From Fibrobacter sp. (GTDB lineage Bacteria; Fibrobacterota; Fibrobacteria; Fibrobacterales; Fibrobacteraceae): DNA of 34,080 bases. Of this stretch, positions 24,351 to 32,200 are shown one piece after another. The first letter of the stretch is position 1; every line of letters starts with the position of its first letter. The notes beneath the pieces are model-generated. The model saw nothing but the letters and a program-made list of their open reading frames with translations, was not told the origin of the DNA and did not search any database. A program made the translations under genes and the position numbers. The DNA lies in assembly GCA_017615055.1 (NCBI GenBank), contig JAGAAW010000048.1, positions 1 through 34,080 on the forward strand, written 5' to 3'.

Positions 24351-25865
24351 ATGGAAAATTCGGCATTCGAAAAGCGTATCAAGCGGCAGGTCATCGGTAA
24401 GGCCCGCCGTTTTTTGGCAATTGCACCGCTCGGTTTCGAACAAACTCTCGCTTGCGAAATTGAATTTTGCAACCCGCTAGTTGTTGGCGATGGAAAGGTC
24501 GAATTCACCGCAAAGATTACCGACGCCTGGAAGGCTGTCGCATACACGCGAGTCGCGAACCGTATCCTGATGCACATCGCCGATTTCAAGGCCGAAAACT
24601 TCCGCGAACTCGAGAAAAAAGCCGTCGAAATCCCGTGGGAACTGTACCTCCCGTGTCATCCTGAGCAAGATGCCGCAAGGCATCGCGTCGAAGGATCTAT
24701 AAGCATTCACGTCACCTGCAAGCACTCGCGCCTGTACCACAGCGACGCCGTAGCAGAACGTTTGCAGAAAGTGATTAAAGTGGGAAGCGTCCCCCTCGCT
24801 CCTGCCGACGCGGCATCCGCTACCCCCTCTGCGGGGACACCCCGCAACGCCCCGCAAAACCTGTTCGTCACGCTTATCGATGACCGTTGCACCCTCTGGC
24901 TCGACCTCGCCGGCGAAGAGCTGTACAAGCGCGGGCACGAGCGGTTCGTGAACGAAGCCCCCCTCAAGGAAACCATCGCCGCAGCGATGCTCTTTGAGAT
25001 CCTTCGACTACGGGCTGCGCCCTCCGCTCAAGATGACACAAGTATAAAAGTTCAGGATGACACGAAGTTCGCCCCATCATCTACAGCTATTCCACCTCAC
25101 ATTTCACATTACACATACCACACTCCACATTACACATTGTTTGACCTAATGGCAGGGAGCGGCACGTTCAGTCTCGAGGCCGCATACATGGCAAGCGGGC
25201 TCATCCCCGGCAAGTGCCGCGACTTCGCACTCAAGCACCAGCCCGCATTCAAGCCCGCCACCTGGAACCACATTATCAAACAAGAGTGTGTCATTCTGAG
25301 CGGAACGCCGAACGGCGTGGAGTCGAAGAATCTAATCGCAAACATCATCACGAGCGATATCTCCGAACGCGCCGTCGAAATCATCCGCCACAACGCGCAA
25401 AACAGCCCGCTCGCGCAGTCACTACCTGCAAAAAACAGTGCAACCGGCGCGCCCTCCTCCCCCGCGACAAACACGAATCCTGCAACAAGCATAAACCCGC
25501 AGATCCGCGACTTCTTCACATACACCGCAAAAGAGATTGCGGAAGCGTGCCCGGGCGACACTCAACCCGCAATTCTCCTGAACCCACCGTATGGCAAGCG
25601 CCTCGACTTTGACGCCCCGAAACTCTACACCAGAATCGGCAAAAAACTCACAGAACTCACCCGCGATCTCGTACCCTTCGGCCTGCACCTCACGGTCGCA
25701 ATCCTCGCCCCCAAGGACGATTCCCACCCCGGCAGCAAGTTCACATGCACATCAAACCTCTTGTGCGAATGCCCGGCCCTAGACCCCGCAAAAAACGCCT
25801 CCGCAAAACTCATCGAGACAAGCCATGGCGGCCTAGGCCTGAACACCTTTATCGCCAGAATCTAG
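24351..25865 (+). CDS. THUMP-domain RNA methyltransferase (RlmL-N/UPF0020 type) interrupted by in-frame repeats
   Basis: This 504-residue class I SAM methyltransferase has a ferredoxin-like/THUMP N-terminus (IAPLGFEQTLACEIEF, then ITDAWKAVAYTRVANRILMHI). The catalytic part has FDLMAGSGTFSLEAAYMA (SAM motif I) and ILLNPPYGKRL (NPPY catalytic motif for N-methylation of a base, as in 23S rRNA m2G enzymes). Three dispersed repeats lie in frame and add LPCHPEQDAARHRVEGS-, LRLRAAPSAQDDTSIKV- and CVILSGTPNGVESKN-type stretches that match nothing in the family. The frame is open upstream to 24309, but ATG 24351 follows the MBOAT stop by 4 nt. The domain cores are intact, so the enzyme may still work. 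Confidence 0.85.
   Translation: MENSAFEKRIKRQVIGKARRFLAIAPLGFEQTLACEIEFCNPLVVGDGKVEFTAKITDAWKAVAYTRVANRILMHIADFKAENFRELEKKAVEIPWELYLPCHPEQDAARHRVEGSISIHVTCKHSRLYHSDAVAERLQKVIKVGSVPLAPADAASATPSAGTPRNAPQNLFVTLIDDRCTLWLDLAGEELYKRGHERFVNEAPLKETIAAAMLFEILRLRAAPSAQDDTSIKVQDDTKFAPSSTAIPPHISHYTYHTPHYTLFDLMAGSGTFSLEAAYMASGLIPGKCRDFALKHQPAFKPATWNHIIKQECVILSGTPNGVESKNLIANIITSDISERAVEIIRHNAQNSPLAQSLPAKNSATGAPSSPATNTNPATSINPQIRDFFTYTAKEIAEACPGDTQPAILLNPPYGKRLDFDAPKLYTRIGKKLTELTRDLVPFGLHLTVAILAPKDDSHPGSKFTCTSNLLCECPALDPAKNASAKLIETSHGGLGLNTFIARI
24653..24700 (-). repeat. Dispersed hairpin repeat, copy 3 (inside a coding sequence)
   Basis: Plus strand GTGTCATCCTGAGCAAGATG... to GTCGAAGGATCTAT, i.e. reversed relative to copy 1. 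The centre GATGCC-GCAA-GGCATC is a perfect 6-bp hairpin differing in sequence from other copies. It encodes about 16 extra residues between WELYLP and ISIHVTC of the methyltransferase. Confidence 0.8.
24996..25066 (+). repeat. Dispersed hairpin repeat, copy 4 plus a partial copy (inside a coding sequence)
   Basis: GAGATCCTTCGACTACGGGC through GCTCAAGATGACAC (24996-25039), then a second half-copy TTCAGGATGACACGAAG (25050-25066). Almost identical to copy 1 at 14824. A low-complexity CACATTACACATACC-type tract follows (about 25090-25137). Together they add roughly 45 residues just before the SAM-binding motif of the methyltransferase. Confidence 0.8.
25288..25333 (-). repeat. Dispersed hairpin repeat, copy 5 (inside a coding sequence)
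   Basis: GTGTCATTCTGAGCGGAACG through GAGTCGAAGAATCT. The ends carry one substitution each relative to other copies (ATTCTGAG, AAGAATCT); the centre ACGCCG-AA-CGGCGT is a perfect hairpin. It adds about 15 residues to the methyltransferase. Confidence 0.78.
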
Positions 25866-25925
25866 GCCATTTTCCGATACAAAAATTCCCGCAAATGTTA
25901 CAAAAAGCGTTCACGACCAAATTAA

Positions 25926-26013
25926 GGAACACTTAGGGAACACTTTATCTTGATATGCATCACCCTAACCATTTTTTTACATCCCAAATGAGCAACATAA
26001 ATATATTTTTGGC
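25926..26013 (+). promoter_or_regulatory. Putative control region of the GH45 gene
   Basis: The 179-nt gap 25866-26044 holds a direct repeat GGAACACTT at 25926-25934 and 25937-25945 (11-nt period, one helical turn), a TTTACA at 25976-25981 and TATATTTTTGGC at 26002-26013, which resembles the recurring promoter motif. AGAGG lies 8 nt before the ATG at 26045. The direct repeat would be suitably placed for an activator. Confidence 0.4.
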
Positions 26014-26044
26014 TTGAATGTTTGGGCTAATTTAGAGGTATAAC

Positions 26045-27646
26045 ATGAAAAGTCCCTTTATCAAGTCTTTAGTGGTAGCAGGCGCATTGGTGTTTGCTTG
26101 GAACTGCTCCGACGAAAACGTAACCACCCCCATTGTCAATCCCCAGGGTGCTGACCAGTTTGCCGCTGTAACTACCGCCAGCTGGATTTTCAACGGCGAC
26201 CAGACATACATCATCACGCCGTCCGAAGCAGGGTTCACCGTTTCAGACAAGGCCGGCAACCCCGTCGGCACATACAATCCGGCAACAGGCATCGTTTCCG
26301 ATGGTGAAGGTGCTCCCATCGCTTCCGTACCGGACCTCTCGCAGCTCTCCGTACTTACCCCAGACCAGACGATTATCAACCCCGATGGCTCGATTACGGA
26401 CCTGGCAGGCAACCCCATCTCTGAACCTGTAGACCCGAATCCGGGCAGTCAGGAAGACCCGAATCCGGTTACCCCGGACCCGGTAATTACCAGTTCCGAA
26501 ACTCCGGTCAACCCGGAATCTTCCGCAACGACCAATCCTGACCAGCCGAAGCCCACCTCGTCTGCCACTCCTGAACAGCCGAAGTCCTCCTCCTCTGCCA
26601 AGCAGGAGCAGCCGAAATCTTCCTCGGCCAAGGCAACCGCTCAATGTACATCAGAACAGTGCCTTGACGCACCTTCGGGCACATGTGCCACCCATTACCA
26701 GAGCCTCAAGGGCCCCCACCAGGAACAATACGCCTACGACAAGTCCTGCAACATAAACTGCTACTACGACCCGAATGGCAAGGATTGCAAGGATATGGGC
26801 GCGGGCACTGCACAGCCTTCGAGCAGCACCACCCAGCCCAAGTCCTCGAGCAGCGCAAAGTCTAGTTCCTCGGCAAAGTCCTCTAGCTCCGCCAAGTCCA
26901 GCTCCAGTGCAACGCCTGCCAGTTCCAATGGTGGTAACAGCGGCAGCACCTATCAAATCAAATATGTGAACGGCGGCAAGAGCGGTTCTGGCTATGCAAC
27001 CCGTTACTGGGATTGCTGCAAGCCTCACTGCGCATGGCCCGAACACGGCGGAACCGCAAACACCTGCGACGCCAGAGGAAACAAGGTTGGTGACAAGAGC
27101 GCACGCAGCATGTGCGACGGTGGCGATGCTGGCATTTGCAGAAGCCAGTTCCCCATTGTCATTAACGACACGCTGGCATTTGCATTTGCAGCAACCCCGG
27201 GCGGAGAGAGCAACTGCGGCAAGTGCTTCGACCTCGTCTTTGATGGCGGATGCAAATACGAAGCAACAAACCTGCACAAGCAAATGAAGGGCAAGCACCT
27301 TATTGTCATGTCCAACAATGTTGGTTATGACGTGGCCGGCGGTCAATTCGACGTGATGATTCCGGGCGGCGGCTATGGTATCTTTAACGGTTGTTCCCAG
27401 AAAATGGGCTGGGGTTCCCAGGGCTCTCAATACGGAGGCCTTCTCGACGAATGCGAAAAGGAAACAGGCTACAATTCGGGCAAGTACAAGAGCTGCCTTA
27501 TCGAAAAGTGCAACAAGTCCTTCTCTTCGGACGCCGAAGCTAAGGAAGGATGCCTCTTCCTCGCCAACTGGATGAACGCCGCAGGCAACCTTACCCACAC
27601 GTATAAGGAAGTGGAATGCCCGCAGGAACTGAAGGACAGATACTAG
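26045..27646 (+). CDS. GH45 endo-beta-1,4-glucanase, cell-envelope lipoprotein or secreted
   Basis: This 533-residue enzyme hydrolyses internal cellulose bonds with inversion. The catalytic module (about 300-533) has the GH45 signature TRYWDCCKPHCAW with D323 as candidate base and QFDVMIPGGGYGIFNGC with D436 as candidate acid, plus many paired cysteines typical of subfamily A. The N-terminus (MKSPFIKSLVVAGALVFAWNC) is a signal sequence ending at C21; the lipobox is not canonical (WNC), so lipidation is uncertain. Residues 36-125 form a small unassigned domain. A Cys-rich segment (201-248, six cysteines) lies between two low-complexity linkers of the KPTSSATPEQPKSSSS and AKSSSS type (about 140-200 and 257-295). 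Monocistronic, followed by a strong terminator. Confidence 0.92.
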   Translation: MKSPFIKSLVVAGALVFAWNCSDENVTTPIVNPQGADQFAAVTTASWIFNGDQTYIITPSEAGFTVSDKAGNPVGTYNPATGIVSDGEGAPIASVPDLSQLSVLTPDQTIINPDGSITDLAGNPISEPVDPNPGSQEDPNPVTPDPVITSSETPVNPESSATTNPDQPKPTSSATPEQPKSSSSAKQEQPKSSSAKATAQCTSEQCLDAPSGTCATHYQSLKGPHQEQYAYDKSCNINCYYDPNGKDCKDMGAGTAQPSSSTTQPKSSSSAKSSSSAKSSSSAKSSSSATPASSNGGNSGSTYQIKYVNGGKSGSGYATRYWDCCKPHCAWPEHGGTANTCDARGNKVGDKSARSMCDGGDAGICRSQFPIVINDTLAFAFAATPGGESNCGKCFDLVFDGGCKYEATNLHKQMKGKHLIVMSNNVGYDVAGGQFDVMIPGGGYGIFNGCSQKMGWGSQGSQYGGLLDECEKETGYNSGKYKSCLIEKCNKSFSSDAEAKEGCLFLANWMNAAGNLTHTYKEVECPQELKDRY

Positions 27647-27663
27647 TCTAAAGCAAAAGAACT

Positions 27664-27698
27664 AAAAAATTCCCCGGCAATGCCGGGGGATTTTTTTT
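27664..27698. terminator. Strong bidirectional terminator
   Basis: CCCCGGC-AAT-GCCGGGG (27672-27688) with eight T residues after it (27691-27698) and six A residues before it. It ends the GH45 gene on the plus strand and probably the minus-strand operon whose last stop is at 27731. Confidence 0.92.
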
Positions 27699-27730
27699 CA
27701 TCTAAAGCCGTCTAAGGATCCAAACAAAAG

Positions 27731-28915
27731 TTAAAACAAGTCGCGGATGGAAAGCTTCCGTAACTTAATCCTTATCGGGATAGAACGGAAGAAATTCCTC
27801 CAGTAGGCAATTTCTCCCCAAAACATCTCCACCGGAGAGAACGGGCAAAAACGCATGGCACGCCAGCGACGGCCAAACCAACGCGTTACAAAGTTGCGGT
27901 AATTGGCCCCGTAATAAAAACCAAAGTTACCCCCGGCAATAACCTTCGCAAGCATCTGCTTGCCAAGCCCTTTATCCGGTGCACAAAGCATATACGCGCG
28001 GTCCAAGGCGTATATATGCCCCAACACCCACATGAGCGCTTTTGCAGTGCGCAGAAGTCCAAACCGGCGGAGATTCTTAGACATTTCAAGCCTATCGGAA
28101 TCGTTAGCCCGCAAAAGCAGTACATAGTAGTCGGTTAATTGCTTCAGGCCTATACCACTCGAAAGCAGATGCCTCTGGATGTGCGAAAGCTGCATCGCCA
28201 AAGCAAACTTGAGTGAAGGAACGTAGAAACCTTCCGGCACAAGTTCTACACTCTCAATTTCACGGGCTAGATAGTTCTGCAATGCTCTGTTTGTAAAGGG
28301 GTTCAGGTTTCCCGAAGAGGGCTTAAAGTGTACTTCGACGTTGACTCCGTTACACTTTTGGAGCAAATGCACGTGGTGACCAGAAAGAGAAAGTTTCTCC
28401 CGAGCGAGGGCATAAAGTTCTTCACGGGACTTCCCCCGTGAAAAGAAGAATGACCCCGACGGTTCAGTGATCATCATCCCGAGTTTCTGCAACAAGGCAA
28501 CCACGCCCTCTCGCCCGCCCTCTACCCAGATATCGATATCACCCGCTTGGCGGATAAACGCATCAGGGTAAAGCCTAGCGTTTGCAGCGCCCTTCAGTAT
28601 AGCAGAACGCCTCCCCTGGTCCGCAAAAAGTTCGGTAAGCCGCTTGGCCTCATCGTTCACCATGCGGTTATGCCCACGAATCGCCTCCGCCTCGCTCGCC
28701 CACTGGAACGCGAGATCCAACGGCGGCCGCCGATCCTTCGGCAACTTGCAGACACCCGCATACGCGATGCCCACCACAGATAGCTTGGAGGCGAGAGAAT
28801 ACAAAAGAGACCACTCTTCAGCGGTCTCTACGTTGAAATTTGCAGACTCATCCTTACCCGCACCGAATGCGAGCCGAATGAGGGTAAAGAGATTACGTTC
28901 AGACAGAATACTCAC
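27731..28915 (-). CDS. NTP_transf_5-type nucleotidyltransferase
   Basis: This 394-residue protein matches the uncharacterised nucleotidyltransferase family NTP_transf_5. It has SAILKGAANARLYPD (about 105-118) followed by RQAGDIDIWV with the metal-binding D126 and D128, then the helical C-terminal half usual for the family. It begins with GTG at 28915, one base of which belongs to the TAG of the upstream short peptide (TAGTG), and CAGG lies 4 nt before, so its translation is coupled to that peptide. Members of this family occur as tailoring enzymes in some lasso-peptide clusters (paeninodin type). What it modifies here is unknown; the two short peptides upstream are the obvious candidates. Last gene of the operon. 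Confidence 0.8.
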   Translation of the reverse strand: MSILSERNLFTLIRLAFGAGKDESANFNVETAEEWSLLYSLASKLSVVGIAYAGVCKLPKDRRPPLDLAFQWASEAEAIRGHNRMVNDEAKRLTELFADQGRRSAILKGAANARLYPDAFIRQAGDIDIWVEGGREGVVALLQKLGMMITEPSGSFFFSRGKSREELYALAREKLSLSGHHVHLLQKCNGVNVEVHFKPSSGNLNPFTNRALQNYLAREIESVELVPEGFYVPSLKFALAMQLSHIQRHLLSSGIGLKQLTDYYVLLLRANDSDRLEMSKNLRRFGLLRTAKALMWVLGHIYALDRAYMLCAPDKGLGKQMLAKVIAGGNFGFYYGANYRNFVTRWFGRRWRAMRFCPFSPVEMFWGEIAYWRNFFRSIPIRIKLRKLSIRDLF

Positions 28916-29061
28916 TAAACCTGAACAGGCGTATCATTCGGATTATCGTTATAATTCAGAATAATCGTATTAGAATCAATAAGCAACAAATCACTCTTAT
29001 TCCGAAGTGAAATGACTCTTACTGATGGAGCCTCATATTCTTTTTTTTGAATAAACACCAT
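28915..29061 (-). CDS. Short peptide 2 (48 residues), candidate RiPP-like precursor
   Basis: ATG 29061 to TAG 28915, with AAAGG 7 nt before the start. The N-terminal half reads IQKKEYEAPSVRVISL, matching the leader of the 41-residue peptide upstream (KKxYExPxxxVxx[IL]). The second half is quite different: a hydrophobic LLLIDSNTIIL stretch followed by an Asn/Asp/Pro-rich end (NYNDNPNDTPVQV) without cysteine. No signal peptide of Sec type. Stop and downstream GTG overlap by one base. Too short for ordinary ORF calling. Supported as real by ribosome-binding site, coupling, and leader shared with its neighbour; role is inference. Confidence 0.7.
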   Translation of the reverse strand: MVFIQKKEYEAPSVRVISLRNKSDLLLIDSNTIILNYNDNPNDTPVQV

Positions 29062-29079
29062 ATTCACGCCTTTATAGTT

Positions 29080-29205
29080 TTATGGAGTCTGAACTTCAAA
29101 TTCATCGGGGCAAGAACCGCCACAACTACCACATAAAGGTTTTAAATCGGAAGCAATTTTAACAACCTTCATTTCTGGCTTTTCATAAGTTTTCTTTTCA
29201 TCCAT
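29080..29205 (-). CDS. Short peptide 1 (41 residues), Cys-rich candidate RiPP-like precursor
   Basis: ATG 29205 to TAA 29080, starting 6 nt after the stop of the giant surface-protein gene, with GAGG 9 nt before the ATG. Leader: MDEKKTYEKPEMKVVKIASD, containing Y7-x-x-P10. The tail has C25, C28 and C32 in LCGSCGGSCPD, a small Gly/Ser/Cys cluster, and ends EFEVQTP. Tyr-x-x-Pro leaders are bound by recognition elements in lasso-peptide and related systems, and the Cys cluster could be a modification or metal-binding site. Similar YxKP-type short peptides of unknown role occur in Bacteroidetes, so a non-RiPP function remains possible. 18 nt separate it from peptide 2. Confidence 0.7.
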   Translation of the reverse strand: MDEKKTYEKPEMKVVKIASDLKPLCGSCGGSCPDEFEVQTP

Positions 29206-29211
29206 GGTATT

Positions 29212-32200
29212 TTACCTCACAATTATGCGCTTACCATTATAGTAATATGTACCCTGGGTCGTTGGCTTGCCGTTGAGTTTACGACCACTTAAATCGTACC
29301 AGCGATCCATTTTTAGTTCGCCAGTTTTGGAATTCAACGCACCTCCACCAATAACTCGACCGTTTTTCCCAACAATTTCAATTTCGAATTCTTCCGGAAG
29401 TGTACTCAAATCAGCAAAACGTTCAACCAATCTAGACGATTTCGTTAGCACCTTAGATTCGTCATAAGCAAGGTACGCACGCATCGGCAGAACAGCCGCT
29501 GGCTGGTTTTTATTTTTAATTCTAAAGAACTTCCCTATCGTCAATCCCTTTGTCGGATTTTCTATACCAGAATACCCATATGCATAATCCCATTCTGGAT
29601 GATCTTCATTTATAACGACCGTTTCATAAGATCCTTTAAAAACCCAGCCATTATATACAACCTGTTCTGGCTCTTTTGTAATTAATGAAACAGGTTTATC
29701 CAAAACAAAGTTTATGTTTGTTTCAGAAGGAAGATAAACATAGGGACGACCCGCTTTTAATTCATTTCCGTCAGGCACCTTAACAATAAATTTCCATTTT
29801 CCCGTGGAATTATCAATCGATTCAAATTCCCAGAAATCACCACACTTAGATTTACCACATTGAACTTCATTCAAACTAACTGTAAACGGGAACATAACCG
29901 TTGACATAGCATTTACAGTAAACGTACGATTGAAAATCACATGGTCTACAACTACATTGTCGCTCTCAGGAATACTAACATCTTCTTGATTAGAGTTTTC
30001 GTTATTGATTTCAGCACGAGTACCAGTTTCATCTGTAAGAATTACGACATTGCCATAGTTCTTCACAACCTGAGCCACAACAGAGATCGTTCCAGGCACA
30101 GACTCAATATACCCTTCAAACGAAGTAGTAATGTCCACGTCTCCATCTTTAATGACAACGTTGCAAGATGCGGTCTTTTCACCATCCTTAACATCCGTCA
30201 CATGTTCACTAGAAGTTGCCGTGATTGTATATCCCCAAGGATTATCCGCAGCAATTTCACATTCTGCACTGTGCGGATTTGCATCATATTCAAACACCTG
30301 CGATATTGCAGTGACTGTAATCGTCGACGGAACAGGACTCCACTGAGCCATAAGCGTCCTATTGCCGAAGGAGCCCGCCGGCAAAGCAGTCACAACGTCG
30401 CCGGTCACTCCATCAAGCCAACCTGCGAACGAGAATCCAACTCTTTCATTCGGAGTAGCAAGAGCAAGTTCGCCCGATTCAACCGTAAACGTGAAGGAAG
30501 TATTCCCTTCCATCGAGCCACCAGCCAAATCGTATGTTGCGGTATATTCAGCAGCAGTCCAACTAGCTGTGAAGGACTTTGCTCCCGTGGAGTTAAGCGC
30601 AATCGCTGTTACAGCTTCGCCATTAGCATCATCCGTCCACCCGGCAAAAACATAACCAGACTTTGTCGGAATAGGAAGATCAAACTCAGACTCAACAGTG
30701 TAAGTCACAGGAGTCCCTTCAGGAAGGGCGCCTCCATCGAGATTATATGTAATAATGTATTCGTCAGCCTTCCAATACGGATACAAGGTCAAGTCAGCAT
30801 TTTCATCATAGGAAGCACCCAGGTCATAATCTTTGCCACCTTTATCAGTCGTAGACCAGCCATCAAGAGTATAGTTTTCGCGCACATACTTGTCGATAGC
30901 GTCCTTGAACGTATACAATTGATCCTTAGTTTTATATTCTGTCAAATCCTTTGCCCCAGAGCCACTCAACACTTCACCAGGTTTATACACAATTTTATTT
31001 TGCCACTTGGCATAGAGCGTCAAATCCGCATCAATGTTACGGATTTCTTCCACCTGATTTTCGAAGGTATTTTCTTTGAACCATCCGGCAAAAGTGAAAC
31101 CCGTATAGGATGCTTTATTAAGAGTAAAAGGTACCGGTCCCATGTATGACGATATGTTGTTAACATTGTTCGTACCGCCATTCAGTTCGTAGTCAACATG
31201 ATATGTATTGCACGTCCAATGAGGGTAGAGCGTATCAGTGACATTTTTCTTATATATCGCACCAAGCGCGAATTCTATGTCGCCATTATCTGTTCCAGCC
31301 CAACCATCCTGAGTACAACCTTTAATCTTGAATTCCTCCACGGCACCTTTAAGCGTTGTATCCCTACCCCATTCCTTTATGGCCGCAGAAATCGTCCCAG
31401 AAACATTATGACCGGAAAGATAAACAATATAAAGCTTAGTCGGTTTCCACTGTCCATATATGGTCAAATCACCATAATCGCCTGCGACAGTCTGAGTAGC
31501 CCGCTGAGTAAAACCGTCATCATAGTACCAACCGGCAAAATCATACCCCTCCTTGGTCGGATTCTCCGGGAAGACAATTCCATGTTCAATATCATATTCC
31601 GATGAAGAAACCGAACCGCCATCATTATAGGTAACGGTATAATTTTTCAAGTCCCAATGAGCATAGAGAACAGTGCTTGAGTGAATTTTTGTTTCGGCAA
31701 AATTAAAGCTAGAAGCTGCACCATCAAGATACCATCCAGCAAACACATAACCCGAGTCAACTTCGATGGTTTCCGCATTCGGTTCTGGGACCAAATCATT
31801 TTCATCGACTTCTACAAATTCAACCTTGGTTTTGCCATGACCATCAGCATGGAACGTCACCGTATATGTTTCTTTCGCGGTCCAAATGGCATAGAGAGTC
31901 GTGTCTTTTGTTGCAAACGTATTCAAAGCATTCAAGTCGATAGCCTGTTCAACAGAGGCGCCCTTGTCAAAAGCCCAGCCCCTAAAATACATCCACACAC
32001 CACCATCACAATTTTCACCATTAACAGTACCCGTGCAATAAGTTTCAGGAAGCGGTTCAATTCCTTCAACGGTAATCGGATCACCCGGATCAACAATCTT
32101 GGTTTTGACCGTAGGGAAAGGTTGTGTTTCAGAAGGGAAATAGCCATCATCAGCATCAAAGGCAATAGTAAAAGCCAACGTCCACACGGCATAAATCGTA

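Noticed and set aside
26846-26920. Short periodic DNA repeat that could suggest a CRISPR or satellite
   Set aside because: It encodes an in-frame AKSSSS linker of the GH45 protein; units are not separated by unique spacers.
28915-29205. Complete lasso-peptide cluster
   Set aside because: Only YxxP leaders and a nucleotidyltransferase are present; no asparagine-synthetase-like cyclase, transglutaminase-like protease or recognition element is encoded in the window, and neither core starts with a typical Gly1 plus acidic acceptor arrangement.
29941-31149. 402-codon plus-strand frame inside the giant surface gene
   Set aside because: Antisense to a protein with clear signal peptide and repeats. 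The translation is basic and Ser/Ile/Arg-rich without recognisable features.
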